DNA from: Litsea cubeba
Lineage: Eukaryota > Streptophyta > Magnoliopsida > Laurales > Lauraceae
NCBI GenBank assembly: GCA_012931725.1
Contig: CM022949.1
Span: 26,601,826 to 26,665,825 of the forward strand
Reading direction: 5' to 3'
Length of the DNA stretch: 64,000 nt
The translations under genes were made by a program, and so were the position numbers. This document shows, one piece after another, positions 1 through 12,186 of this stretch (its first letter is position 1; each line of letters begins with the position of its first letter). Below the pieces are notes generated by a model, which saw only the letters and a program-made list of their open reading frames with translations, had not been told where the DNA came from and did not search any database.

Positions 1-4
1 CGTT

Positions 5-112
5 GGACGAATCAGGACCCGCCATATGCGAGGGCAGAGGGGAGGCGTAGGAAAGAGAATCTTCTTTTCTCTTTCCCTTGGCCGGCCCGTGCATGGCGGC
101 CCTGATTCGTCC
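5..112. repeat. Short inverted repeat (hairpin, possible MITE remnant)
   Basis: The left arm at 5-25 (GGACGAATCAGG then CCGCCAT) is repeated in inverted orientation at 93-112 (ATGGCGGC then CCTGATTCGTCC) with one or two differences. About 67 bp lie between the arms. It lies just upstream of the receptor-kinase fragment. I see no target duplication, and the window edge leaves only 4 bp of left flank, so the class of element is unknown. Confidence 0.6.
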
Positions 113-174
113 AAACAGGGATCTGGATCCTTGAATTTGATGCCTTGTTCCGACCGGCAATGGGGTAGGCGGTT

Positions 175-600
175 TTGGGGTTTCCTTTGGTGCTCATAAT
201 TTTTGGTTTTGTTGAATGTGTGTACCCAAATCCTGGAATGTTCTCATTTGGGACTGATCACTTTATATGGAACAAATCAGTCCCTTACTGGAGAAGTGGA
301 TACTGGAACAGAAGAACTTATGACAAGACACCGGAAGCAAACAATGACTTCTCGTTCCATTTCATTACTACAAGAATCAATGATGAGCTTTCCTTTGAGT
401 ATTCAGGCATGTATTACAAGACAAGGCTTGTGATGGACACATCAGGCCAACTTCATTGTCAGATATGGCATGATGAGTCCAATTCATGAAGCTTGGTCTG
501 GTTTCAACCGCGAGACAGGTGCAGCCTATATGCTGGTTGCGGTCCATATGGGATCTGCAGCAACCATAACACTCCCAAATATTGTCATGATGATGATGGC
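175..600 (+). pseudogene. G-type lectin S-receptor-like kinase fragment (S-locus glycoprotein domain)
   Basis: Homology starts near 226 with NPGMFSFGTD and continues through IWN, the hallmark YWRSGYWN (YWRSGPWN in most members), SGQLHCQIW and, after an in-frame TGA at 487-489, WFQPRDRC and CGPYGIC, the start of the EGF/PAN portion. The frame stays the same on both sides of the stop, so it is a simple nonsense change. A further TGA ends the frame near 598. Intact family members are plasma-membrane receptor kinases of roughly 800 residues with lectin, S-locus, PAN, transmembrane and kinase parts. Only about 120 residues of the middle remain here. There is no start, signal peptide or kinase. It is a dead fragment, possibly carried as cargo by the CACTA element downstream. 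Confidence 0.8.
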
Positions 601-1866
601 CAATGGTGATACTCCAAATATTGCAACATGTGTAGAAGTATTTTAGAAAATGAATCTCATTTTGTTTAGTTACTGTGGTTTGAAGTAGTAGTTAATCAAC
701 AGTTGCAAGATCCTTTCTGAGAATTGTTTAGTCACTTTTGTTTTTTCACCTTAATACATGGTTTTTATTGTTAATTTTTCCTCGTGTTTACTCATGATGT
801 ACCTTCCCTTCTTGCAGCTCAATTGCTTTTCTTTGAGGGTCAGGGGAAAGTAACTTGTACTCTTGTTGTCATTGTGGTAAGTCCACTTCACTAACATCCT
901 TGTTGTTTATTGGTGTGGATTGGAGACATGTTTCTGATGTAAATTGTTTCTTTCATGTGAAAATATTTATCCAATCATGCATCCACCTATATATATACGG
1001 GTTATTTTAATAGTTAGTTGTAAGTGAATGTTTATATTGTCTTACAAACAACTAGGATAACTCTAATTTCTTATTTCAGTGATAAAATATTGTCTTGGAA
1101 TGAAATGGGTTGATGTTCCTAAATGAACATGTGTGTGTGATTGAAGTAATCTGTGATAGGATCATATTTTCCTAGCTAATTTTAGGGTTGATTTTATTCA
1201 TGATTAAATGATTTTTATTTGCGTGGTTGAAATTATTCATGTTTTTCATGGACTTCTCCTCTCTATTACACATAGACCAAGACCTACTCTGTGTTCTCTC
1301 TTTCTCCACACACCATTAGTATGACCTTGTTTTTTTTTTTTTTCTCTCTTTTTTATTGAAAAGCTATTTACTTTCCTTCTCATCTTTGTTCTCTTATTCC
1401 TCTGCCGAAGATGCATGTGTTCTTTTAAATGGTAGGATTTTGTGAGTCCTCCTCAGTTGCTAATTATTTCCATCTAAAAGGTACTGAAATGGGTTTTTAC
1501 ATTATCATTATGAATTCTTTTACATGTTTTTTTTTTCTTTCCATCTTTTTTTTTTTTTTTTTACTTTCCTTGGAAATGGGACGAAGAGAAGAGTGGCATC
1601 CTAATTTATTTGTGATTTAGTGGGCCCGGGTGGATCATGACCATTTAAAAGAGGCTTCGTGAGATAGTTATAAGTGGGTTGGGACGAAGGGCGTTGAGCA
1701 TGCACATTGTTTGAATAGTTTAAACCTAAGTTCCTTTACCATGACTATACGACTCTATTAAAGATTAATTACACTAATTCCATGGATTTTACCATATGGG
1801 AATTGAGTTACATTATGTATTTAACCATTTTGTGTACCTTATTCCACGGATTTATTTTTTCAGAAC
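601..1866. other. Non-coding, T-rich stretch; likely 5' region of the CACTA element
   Basis: I see no convincing gene. There are long T runs near 1330, 1530 and 1850. A good splice acceptor (T-rich tract then CAG at 1861-1863) lies 3 bp before the transposase ATG at 1867, so an intron in the 5' leader is likely. I found no CACTACA-type 5' terminus here; the left end of the CACTA element is either outside the window or lost. Confidence 0.5.
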
Positions 1867-3290
1867 ATGGCCCCAAGCAAAGAGTGGATGACGGCACCAA
1901 GGCTTTCTAATGAATACTTAGAAGGCATTGAATCATTCTTTGATTTCATAAGAGCTAATAAACAGAAATTAGGCGGTGATGACTGGTATTGCTGCCCTTG
2001 TGTCAAGTGCCGTAATTTGATAGGAGGGAAGAAGACATTAAGAGATATTCGTACACATTTAATATGTGATGGTATAGATACAACTTACACAACATGGTTC
2101 CACCATGGAGAAATACATCCTCATAGTCGTGTCAATGTAGGCAATGGCAGCGGTAATGAAGATGCATTCTCGAGAATGGTCGATATGGTGAATGACTTAT
2201 TTGGACATGTGCATGGCGAGAACGCTGTTGAAGGTCAAGTAGGGGATTGTTCATCTGCCAATTGTGATGAAATTAATGATGAAGAATTTCCTCAAGCTCA
2301 GGATGATTCACCGGAGAATATTTGTCAAAAGAAGTTGATGGAGGATGCAATACAACCACTTTATCCCTCGTGTCGAGTTGAACATACAAAGTTGTCGGTG
2401 ACGGTTGATTTATTGAGCATGAAGGCTCGACATAAGTGGTCTAATGAATGTTTAACAGAGTTGTTACATATGTTCAAAAATATTCTACCAGATGAGAACA
2501 ATTTGCCTAATAACACCTATGCGGCCAAAAAGATGATAAATTCTTTACGTATGGAGTGCAAGATTATCCATGCTTGCAAAAATGATTGCATACTTTATTG
2601 GAAAGAGCATGAAAATAGGGTTGATTGTCCCACGTGTGGTGAAAGCAGATGGAAACCAGAGAACGTATCAAAGCCAAGAAGCAAACCTAAGCCATGGAAG
2701 AAGCTAAGATACTTTCCATTAACTCCACGGTTGCAAAGAATGTATAGTGTACCCTGGATTGCGGAGAGTATGACATGGCATGCAAGTGCGAGCTTAGTAC
2801 GGAATGAATCAATTATGCGTCATCCAATTGATTCCTCGTGTTGGAAAAACGTAAACCGTAAATGGACTAACTTCGCATCAGAGGCACGTAATGTTCGTCT
2901 GGGACTTGCAACAGATGGATTTAATCCTTTTGGAAACAATAATAACTCATATAGTTGTTGGCCTGTTATGATTGTTCCATACAATCTTCCTCCATCTCTA
3001 TGCATGCGCAAAGAGTTTACTATGTTAACATTATTGATTCCCGGGAAGAAAGCTCCAGGACATGACATTGATGTATACTTACAGCCATTGGTGGATGAGT
3101 TGAATGAATTGTGGTCCACCGGAGCCATAACATATGACTCTTACAGTAAAAGTAGGTTCTCAATGAAAGCAATTTTGTTATGGGCTATACATGACTTCCC
3201 TGCGTATGGCCATTTGTCAGGTTGTAGGACAGCAGGAAAGTATGGTTGTCCTGTGTGTAGTGAAGAGACTGATTCAGTGCGACTAAAATC
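1867..3290 (+). pseudogene. CACTA (En/Spm) transposase, N-terminal half (TNP2-like)
   Basis: About 475 residues without a stop. Residues 5-80 form the plant transposase-associated domain, with the Cys motif WYCCPCVKC, then RDIRTHL and WFHHGE. Residues from about 190 are the Transposase_21 domain: CKNDCILYWKEHE, a CPTCGESRW zinc-type pair, YFPLTPRLQRMY, the acidic LATDGFNPFG motif and GHDIDVYLQPLVDEL. The enzyme cuts and joins CACTA ends in the nucleus. Homology stops after CPVCSEETDS and VRLKS; the next codons are gypsy reverse transcriptase in the same frame. About 250 residues of Transposase_21 are missing before the C-terminal half resumes at 19849. The ATG follows a splice acceptor. The clean frame suggests this half is younger than the surrounding debris. 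Confidence 0.9.
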
Positions 3291-4912
3291 TGTGCCCTTT
3301 GGAATGAAGAACGCGGGGGCAACATATTAGCGCCTCATCACAAAAATGTTCCAGGCTCAGCTCGGAAGGGCAGTCGAAGTCTACATTGACGACATGGTCG
3401 TCAAGTCCAAGCAGTCCAGCGACCATCTGGCGGATCTGGCCCAAGTCTTCAGCACCCTCCGAGAATTCAAGCTCAAACTCAATGCTTCCAAGTGCGCTTT
3501 CGGCGTCGCTTCTGGTAAGTTCCTCGGAAGCCTAGCAACGCGGAAGGCGATAGAGGCCAACCCGGACCAGATCATAGCAACCTTGGGAATCCAAAGCCCA
3601 TCTACTACCAAGGAGGTCCAGAAGCTTATTGGCATGGCTGCAGCACTCAATCACTTCATCAGCAGATCATCAGATAAGTGCCGGCCTTTCTTTCAGCTTC
3701 TGAAAAAGAATTTAAAGTTTCAATGGACCCCTGAGTGCGACCAAGCATTGGAAGCACTCAAAACTTATCTGTCTTCACCACCTTTACTCTCTACCCCAAC
3801 CCAGGGGGAGATATTGTACCCGTATCTTGCGGTCTCGGATCATGCAGTGAGCCACGTCCTCGTCAGGGAAGACGATGGAATACAAAAACCAATCTACTAT
3901 ACGAGTAAGATCCTCCTTGATGCCGAGACCAGATACCTTCTGCTTGAAAAGCTTGCGCTAAAACTCGTCAGTGCCTCCCGCAAGCTCTCCCATTATTTTC
4001 AATCCCACACCATTGTGGTTATCACGGAGAACCCACTCCGATCTATATTCAAGAAAGCTGACTTTTTAGGGCGAATCTCAAAATGGGCAGTCGAATTGGG
4101 GCAGTGCGACATCCAGTACCGTCCCAGGACTGCGATCAAAGCCCAGATTCTGGCAGACTTCATTATAGAGTTCGTCTCTCCGAGCTCGGCTTCGACCCAG
4201 CCCGGCACCCGAATTGGGGGGCATAGGGCAGGAGCATGAAGTCACCGAGGTCGAACAATTTTCTCAGAGCCAAGTTCCTGTCTCGGCATGGAGGATCTTC
4301 GTCGACGCTTCGTCCACGTCCAAGAGAGCTGGCGCCGGCATAGTTCTCCAATCACCAGAAGGACTGGTCATAGAACAAGCCTTTACCTTGGACTTCAAAG
4401 CAACAAACAATGAAGCGGAGTACGAAGCTCTGATAGCAGGACTGAATAGCGCCCGAATCCTCGGAGCCCAGCAATTGGTGGTCTTCAGCGATTCACAACT
4501 GGTAACTAGCCAGCTCACTGGAGACTACCAAGCCAGGGACGACAGGATGGCGGCCTACTTAGCCCTCGCGAAAAAACTGCTCTCTCATTTCCAGACAACC
4601 GAGGTCAGGCAAATCTCCAGAGATACTAACACGCATCCTGATGCGCTTGCAAACCTGGCCTCCGCTGTCGAAGCAGGAAAGAAAAGGACTGTTGAGGTGG
4701 GAACGATACCAAGATCAAGCCTAGAGCTCCATTCATCTAGGCAAGTCCTGTGCACTGATCTCGGCTCGAGCTGGATGGACCCAATCATCTCTTACCTAAA
4801 GGACGACCAGCTCCCCGAAGACAAGAATGAAGCCCACCGAATCAGACTCAAGGCAGCTCGATTCTGGCTATCCCCTGAAGGCAAGCTCTACAGAAAATCC
4901 TTCATAGGTCCC
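3291..4912 (+). pseudogene. Gypsy (Tat) pol: end of RT, RNase H and second RNase H
   Basis: The RT end is recognisable as PFGMKNAGATY, then an in-frame TAG (3328-3330) where Gln is usual, then the catalytic YIDDMVVKS. RNase H follows (KFQWTPECDQALEALK, LAVSDHAVSHVLVRED, LADFIIEF). Near 4200 a frameshift moves the reading to the next frame. There a second RNase H appears (RIFVDASS with catalytic Asp, NNEAEYEALIAGL, VVFSDSQLV, HPDALANLAS), the Tat-type duplicated domain. The pre-integrase linker (GKLYRKSFIGP) is cut at 4912 by the large insertion and resumes at 11092. Confidence 0.88.
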
Positions 4913-5437
4913 TGTAGACACCTCATTTGGCCCCTACGATAGCCTTAAACACCTGTCATATATAGTGATGCCCCCATTTCACCCATAATTGAATGATTAA
5001 TGACATAATTCAGATTAATTAATGACAATGAAGATGCTTGTTGATAGTTTTAAACATTAGTTCAACGACTTCTAGAAATTCGTGAGAAGAAAGTCGAATC
5101 GCATTGAGATCTCGAGTCCAACTCACCTTTCACACAAGGAGCGGGCCATAACACTATTCAAACCTCTTCCAGACCACTTAAGACATGTTTAGGCCAGTTC
5201 TTACAAAGATTACACTTAGCTTGCCTAAATGCCATCCGATTACCTTAAGTTAGGAAGCCAGATCCATTGATCCAGAGGTCTCCATATTTTCTCAGCCCAT
5301 AATCATTAAGACAGGTGGACCATTGGATTCTTCACTTCGAGAGCTTTCCGACAGTATATAGAACGTCCAAATCCCATAAGCAGATCAAAAGTTATGAGTT
5401 TTTGAAGTTTGCCTTAGAAAGAAAAACGGAAATCCAT

Positions 5438-6120
5438 CTAGGCACCACCCAAGTGGCGCCCACACTCTCCATTGCATCTACACGCCCCAGGCTGGGCGCC
5501 CACATTAGCCGTGACCACCTAGGCACCCCATGTGTGGTGCCCACCCTCCAAAATTACTAGTTTGGCCTAAAACGGACCGGAACCACTCAACGTAGGGACC
5601 GAACTTTAAGAATGAAGGAACTCCACCTAGGCACCCCATGTGCGGCGCCCACATACTTCGTTCCATCTAGACGCCCCATGGTGGGTGCCCATACTCTTCA
5701 GCCCACCTAGGCACCACATGTGTGGCGCCCACCCACTTATTTCACAAATTTAACTGAGGGCAACCCGCAACCACTCTAAACAAAGACCCACACAACTTTC
5801 CATCTAGGCACCACCCTTGTGGCTCCCACACTCTCCAGTCCACATAGGCACCCTGTGGTGGGCGCCCACACTGTCCAGTCCACCTGGGTACCACCCTTGT
5901 GGCGCCCAGCCAATTAAGTGCTAGTGTAGGTCCCCTCAGTTGAACATCTATCCATTCTATCCCGACTTCAGATGGGACCAAACTTTGAGAATGATCCGAA
6001 CCACGTAGGCTCCACCCCATGGCCGCCTACCATGAACCAGTCCACATAGGCACCAGCCCTATGGCACCCACCCTATGTAGTCACCTGGGCACCACCCTAT
6101 GGGCGCCCAGCCTCTTTTCC
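5438..6120 (+). repeat. GC-rich palindromic repeat cluster I
   Basis: About a dozen copies of a motif of roughly 25 bp, CTAGGCACCACCC plus 2-6 bp then GGCGCCCA, spaced 25-70 bp apart. GGCGCC is self-complementary and the two halves of each unit can pair. The same motif appears at 6723-6800, 6980-7000, 7675-9575 and 9750-9770. It is confined to the insertion at 4913-11086. Confidence 0.85.
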
Positions 6121-6225
6121 AAACCCTAATTTATCCCAAAACACTTAAGCCGCCTTGGGATGCGTGAAACCTTCTAGAAATACGAATTAATGAAGCCCTA
6201 GCCCTCCTAAACTCATCCCAAACCT

Positions 6226-6234
6226 CTATTTAAG
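6226..6234 (+). promoter_or_regulatory. Putative LTR TATA box
   Basis: CTATTTAAG precedes a purine-rich leader (AAGGGAGCTACC, then many GAGAGAAA and GAAGAAG runs to 6380), a layout typical of an LTR U3/R boundary. It is about 1.3 kb from the left end of the insertion. No transcript evidence is available, so the call is tentative. Confidence 0.4.
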
Positions 6235-7674
6235 GATCTCTTAACCTCATTTACAAGGGAGCTACCCTAAAAAGAGAGAAAAGTATAGAGAATAAGCAAA
6301 AGGAGAAAGGTAGCCACCATTAGAGAGAAAGCTTCAGATCTAGAGAAGAAGAAGCGGAAATAGAGGAGAAGACTTCCATATCTTCAACTAGAGCTATGGT
6401 TCTTCGCGTAAGCTTCGTTCTAGGAACTTGAAAAGTGTGATTCAAACCGGTATTCCTAGATCTTTCTATTCTTTTATTGCATTTTATCATCATCTTTGTT
6501 TAGAAACATGCTTAGGATCATTCATGCATCATAGATCTATATTAGTTCTTAATAAAAATGGTATCAACATCTCATCATATTAATAACATGTTTAGATTCA
6601 TACCAGTGGTGTAGATCTGCATTGATTTCGTAGTTCTAAGTGCTTAACTAGGTTAGATCTCGCATTTATAGCATCATCATCATCATTTAGATCGAGGAGA
6701 TCGCGAGAGGCCTATCTCAGGAGGCTGGGCGCCACCCACTGGGCGCCTACCATCTCTGGTTTGGCTAGGCACCACCCTCTGGGCGCCTACCCTTCCGAGA
6801 CAGGGTTTGGGTTTTAGATCTCTACTTTTTACATCGTTTTCTCGTAGATTTGTTAGTTGCATCATTAGTAGTTCGCATTAGGACATCCGCATCAGTTTTT
6901 GAATATCGGAAATTGTATTGAAAATCTTAAGACTATTGTGCATTCGTTGCGATTCTTTGAAAACCCTGACTGAACAGGGTAGGCACCACAGGTGTGGCGC
7001 CCAAGTGGACTTTTCCACTTCCACACACAATTTTCGATCTTCCGCATTTAGTTCTTAGAAATTGCGTAACAATGATATGTTTGTTTGCTTGATATGTTCT
7101 GAATTTCAAATTATCGTTTTTATCACACACCACCATATCATTTGAAACATAAAGTCATAAAAACCCCAAAAAATCATAAAACATAAAACTACTTCTTCTC
7201 TTTCCTTGCTCTCTAGTAAATTAGAGGAGAAACCAAAAAAAACAAATCAAATTAAAAAATACAAAGAAAACCCAAAAATAGTAGGTAGATAGCCTAGGTT
7301 ATCAAATCTCGTGCCTAAGTAGGATAAACCCTAAGGTTAGCTAAAATATCATAATTAATTAACTAAAGGACCATCAAATCATTAAGAACCCTAGAATTAA
7401 TAATCTAATTAATTTGGACTGAAATTGGACTAAGGAATCACTAAGATTGATTAGGGAACCCAAATTATTAAGATAGGCTTCTCCTCCTTTGAGCCTAGCT
7501 TGCTTATTCACTAAAAAAGTCCCTAATTAAGGATTAAACACAATTAATTAAGGCTCTAATCTCACACCAATTAATACAATAAATACGTTTAATCCAAAAG
7601 ATCTTGAGACCTTAATTAAGTCGGATTAAAAATAACCAAGAACTTAATTAAAAACCTAAAACTTAAAACAGATC

Positions 7675-9575
7675 CATCTGGGCGCCACCCCCTGGGTGCC
7701 CTGTTGCCAAATCCATCTGGGCGCCACCCCCTGGGTGCCCTGCTGACAAGTCTTCCTGGGCACTACCCCCTGGGCGCCCAGCTTATTCATTCCCTAAGAG
7801 GTTCCACTTGAAATTTAATCTAATTAATTAAGACTTTAACCAACCCTAATTAACACACTAAAATACTTTTAACTTGAAAGACCTGAAATCTTAATCAACT
7901 TAAACTCGAATCTACCAAAAAGATACAAAACCAACAAACCCTAAAAATATCCACCTCGGCGCCACCCCCTGGATGCCCTGCTTGCCAATTCACCTGGGCA
8001 CCACTCCCTGGGCGCCCATCCTCTCCTGTCACTAAGACACCCCAATTGAAACGAAACTTGAATCAACACATAATAAAAGATTGCTAACTTAAAAGATTTG
8101 AAAACTTAATCAATCTAAACCTGAATTAATCTAAAACGAACACACAACACCAAACCATAAAGATTCCACCTGGGCACCACTCCTTGGGCGCCCATCCTTC
8201 CAATCCACCTGGGCACCACTCCCCTGGCGCCCAGCCTTCCAATCCATCTGGGCACCACTCCCCTGGTGCCCATCCTATCCCTTTACTAAGAAATTCTTAA
8301 TTGAAACTTCTAATTAAACCAACCCGAATTAACACATTGAAACACTTTAGGACTTAAGAAACCTGAGACTCTAATCAATTCACCCTCGGAATAACTTAAA
8401 GGCCATTGAACCAAATCAAACCACAAGGCAGTCACCTGGGCACCACCCCCTGGGCGCCCAGCCTATCAATCCACCTGGGCACCACCCTCTGGGCGCCCAG
8501 CCTGTGAACTCCACCTACACTACTTATTTCTTGGAAACCAATCAATTAAAAATTAAACCTAATTAATTTAAACCTAATTCATTCTCAACTGAATACTAAA
8601 AGATACCTTTCATCCAAATGCATTAAACCACAAAACCCAACTTCGAATCAACCTAGAACATCAAAACCAACCCGAGCCTCAAGACAGTCACCTGGGCACC
8701 ACTCCTTGGGCGCCCAGCCTGTCAATCCACTTAGGCACCACCCCCTTGGCGCCTAGTCTGTCAATCCACATGGGCACCTCCCTCTGGGCGCCCAGCCTTT
8801 GAACTCCGCCTACCCTGTCCATTCCTTAGGAAACCATTAAACCCAATTAATTGGAACCTAATTCATCCCCAACTGAACACGAATAAACACTTTCCATCAA
8901 ATCCTAAATCCTTAAATCAATTCAAGCTTGAGTTGACCAAAGAATCATAAAACCTAACCGAACCATAAAACACATTCGTCTAGGTGCGACCCCCTGGGTG
9001 CCCATCCTGCCAGATTCACCTGGGCACCACACCCTGGGCGCCCAGCCTACTCTTTTTCAGAAAAGTCCCAATTCACAGCTTAGCCCGATTAATTAACACT
9101 CAAGTTAATCCCAATCAACATAACAGAACACTTTTAACCTTAAAACACTTGGAACCTTAATCGATTCGGACTTAATACCCAAAACCTTTTGGAACCGACC
9201 AAACCATAAAGATTCCACCTAGGCACCAATCCCTTGGCGCCTATCCCATCAATCCATCTGGGCGCCACCCCCTGAGGGCCCATCCTGCCAGATTCACTTA
9301 GGCACCACCCTCTGGGCGCCTAACCTACATTTCAACCCTACCCAACCAACTCAACTAAAAATCAATAATTAAACACCTTACAACTTAAACTAATTAAGAC
9401 CAGAACCTAAATCAATCCCCAGACCCAAAGACCAATAATTAAATCCCATCCGGCACAATACAAAATCACAGGCGCCACCCCCTGGGCGCCCATCCTGCCA
9501 GATCCACCTGGGCACCACTCCCTGGGCGCCCATCCTACCAATTCACCTGGGCGCCACCCCTTTGGTGCCTATCCT
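7675..9575 (+). repeat. Higher-order tandem repeat of GC palindromes and AT-rich spacers
   Basis: Blocks of two or three GC units (for example CACCTGGGCACCACCCCCTG then GGCGCCCAGCC) alternate with AT-rich spacers rich in CTAATTAA and ACCTAA. Blocks start near 7675, 7950, 8167, 8430, 8690, 8975, 9215 and 9470, giving a loose period of about 220-290 bp and roughly eight copies. Many units contain CTGGGCGCCCAG, a perfect 12-bp palindrome. The array accounts for about a third of the insertion. Confidence 0.85.
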
Positions 9576-10392
9576 TCCACTTGCACTAAAACACGAATTC
9601 TAGATTTTGTTTCAAAACCCGGACCCGCATCACCTTGACATTAGAACATCAGAGACATTAAAACATTTCTCAGATTAAAACATAGCCCTTAAAACCCCCG
9701 GAATTCCGAAAATAGATCGAAAAGTCTGAAAAGCATAAACTGTCAGGATAGGCTCCACCCCCTGAGCGCCTACCCTGTTTTTAATCTTGAATTGTGATTT
9801 TTGACTACTTTTTTTAGAATTCTGATTTAAATTAAAAATAATATAATTTTAAAATATAGAAAAACAAATTAACCAGATCCTTAAAACATCCCTAAACCAT
9901 TCTCAATCAAAACCACAACTCACAACAAATAAAATCAATTAAGATTTTACCCAACAAACTGCTTAGGCGCAGGAATTATCAAACTTTGGCTATTTGCACC
10001 CTAGGATTAAATCGGATTACCTTGTTAGGTAGCTTAGAGCATTAGGCTTCACCCCATCACTCTTTCTGTTCCGTTAGGGAATCGGGAAAGCTGATGTGGG
10101 CGGTCTAGGACTTTAGGTTAAGGTTAATCCGATGATCAATAATAAAGCATTAATTACATAAATCCAAGTAAATCCCCTAGTTAGGCCCTTCTAGCCCCAT
10201 ATCAAAAATCCATACAAACTATAAAACCAACAAAATAAACCCAAAAAGATTTTCCCTTTATTTCTTCCTCCACCTCAGGTGCCAAATATTTAATCGAACT
10301 TAATGATAAAAGGCAATGAAGAACTAAATTCTAAAATTGAATAAATGAGAATGATGAGATGAGATGAGTGATTTCACACACACTTTTTACTT

Positions 10393-10490
10393 CGGCCCAT
10401 CGGCCACCCTTAAACAATCACGGCCCATCGGCCACCCTAAAACAAACACTGGTCCATCGGCCACCTCCAATCAATTACGCCCATCGGCCT
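10393..10490 (+). repeat. 29-bp minisatellite, four units
   Basis: Units start near 10393, 10421, 10450 and 10479, each with CGGCCCATCGGCCACC or a one- or two-base variant followed by an A/C-rich tail. It lies in the right third of the insertion. No function is suggested by the sequence. Confidence 0.8.
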
Positions 10491-11086
10491 TTCATTTTTA
10501 TCACTCGTGTATCGCACACGAAAAACACAGAAATCACAAGTCAAAATCTCATTTGCATCATCATTTTGATTTGAAAAGTCAGCCTTTAAACCTTATTTTG
10601 CCAAGGGATCTGAAGGGGGTACCCGGGAACGGGGCCAATCCTCTTCTTAAATATTTGGCACCTCCCCCCATTTATTTTCTTTATTTTAGTTACTTTATTT
10701 TACTTGGATTTATTATGATTATGCTGTGTGAGGATTAACCTTTATTTGGACTTTAACTCATGACCCTAATTTGACCCTATATTAAAAAGACCCAAAGAGA
10801 CCCAAATTAATGTGATAGGACAACCGTCGTGTGTTGCCGGCAGCACATTAGACGAGAGGAAGAACCCACCCACTTATTTTCTCCCTACATTTCTTCGGCT
10901 TTAGTCGGAGAACGGTGTTACGGCCGTTACCGTAGCTGGCGATCGTGATCCATTGATTTTGAGGGTAGTCGGAATCCTCATTTTCGATGTAAAATTTAAA
11001 TAACATATATAGATGAATAGATATTTCCCCACGTAAAATGTAAAACTTTCTTTCCTTTTGGGGGGGGTCGAGATTCACATCCGACA

Positions 11087-12186
11087 GCCCCTACCTTCAA
11101 TGCATCCATCCAAGCAAGGTGGACGACTTTCTATATGAGATCCACGATGGAATCTGCGGAAGTCACATCGGAGGGCAGTCACTGGCCTACAGAGCTATAA
11201 GCTAAGGCTACTGGTGGCCGTATATGCAGAAGGACGCGCAGGTATACGCCAGGAAATGCGAAAAATGTCAGAAGTTCTCCCATTCTCTTCATCAGCCAGC
11301 ACAAGACCTGAGTCCCCTCTCTAGTCCATGGCCCTTCGTTCAATGGGGGCTGGACATTGTGGGACATCTTCACCGAGCTCCAGGGAACAAGAGATGGCTG
11401 ATAGTTGCTACAGATTACTTCACGAAGTGGGTAGAAGCTGAACCTTCCTCCATCACTGAAAGGGACTCCAAGAATTTCGTGTGGAAGAACATCATAACGA
11501 GGTGCGGCATCCCTAGGAGCCTGATTTCGGACAACGGGAGTCAGTTCGACTCCAACTTCTTTAGAGACTTCTGTCAAAAGCATGGCATCAGGAACCACTA
11601 CTCCACCCCGGTGTATCCGCAGAGCAATGGTCAGGCCGAAATCTCTAACAAAGTACTGCTTGACGGCTTGAAGAAGCGATTGAACAAAGCAAAAGGGAGA
11701 TGGGTAGAGGAGCTCCCCAGCGTGTTGTGGGCATACAGGACAACTCCGAGACGATCCACCTCGACAACACCCTTCTCTTTGGCCTACGGGATGGAGGCGG
11801 TCATTCCCTTGGAAATTGGCCTCCCCACCCTGAGGACAGAGCTGGTCGACCAAGGCCGAAACGAGATGAACCTGGCAATGGAGCTGGACCTAGCCGATGA
11901 GCGTCGAGAAGCGGCAGCTATACGATTGACCGACTATCAGCAATGGCGAGCCAGAGGATACAATGAAAAGGTCAGGGAAAGAAATTTCTCAGTAGGAGAA
12001 CTGGTTCTGAAGAAGACCCTGCCAGCTAACAGAGACCCAAATGAAGGAAAATTGACCCCAAACTGGCATGGTCCGTTCAGGGTGGTCTCAATGGCAGGGC
12101 GATCTTCTTATAAACTTGAACACTTAGAAGGCAGGCAGTTGCCGAGACCATGGAATGCATCTCACTTGAAAAAGTTCTATTTCTAA
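11087..12186 (+). pseudogene. Gypsy (Tat) integrase
   Basis: Reading resumes at 11092 with the integrase zinc region (HDGICGSH, GYWWPYM, CEKCQKFS), interrupted by an in-frame TAA at 11203-11205. The catalytic core follows with all three acidic residues visible: Asp in GLDIVGHLH, Asp in ISDNGSQFDS, Glu in SNGQAEISNK. The C-terminal part has FSLAYGMEAVIP, GPFRVV and ends WNASHLKKFYF with a stop at 12184-12186, the usual Tat ending. No chromodomain is present, as expected for this lineage. Integrase inserts the cDNA into chromosomes. It is disrupted by the stop and by separation from the RT part. Confidence 0.92.

Larger units (their letters stand above)
4913..11086 (+). mobile_element. 6174-bp insertion with TG...CA ends; probable giant solo LTR
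   Basis: It splits gypsy pol between Gly-Pro and Tyr-Leu of the integrase linker. It begins TGTAGACACC and ends ATCCGACA. It is flanked by GTCCC (4908-4912) and GCCCC (11087-11091), a 5-bp duplication with one mismatch; removing the insert and one copy restores the frame exactly. I see no gag or pol and no second copy of either end, so a solo LTR is the simplest reading. A non-coding LARD-type element is the alternative. Inside are a TATA-like promoter, dozens of GC-rich palindromic units, a higher-order repeat, a 29-bp minisatellite and a G-run (11060-11068) close to the right end. Very long, repeat-filled LTRs are known in Ogre/Tat elements, but family membership is an inference. Confidence 0.75.

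Noticed and set aside
5742..7136. Minus-strand frames of 60-92 residues in the insertion
   Set aside because: They translate the GC-rich palindromic repeat and share no homology with proteins.
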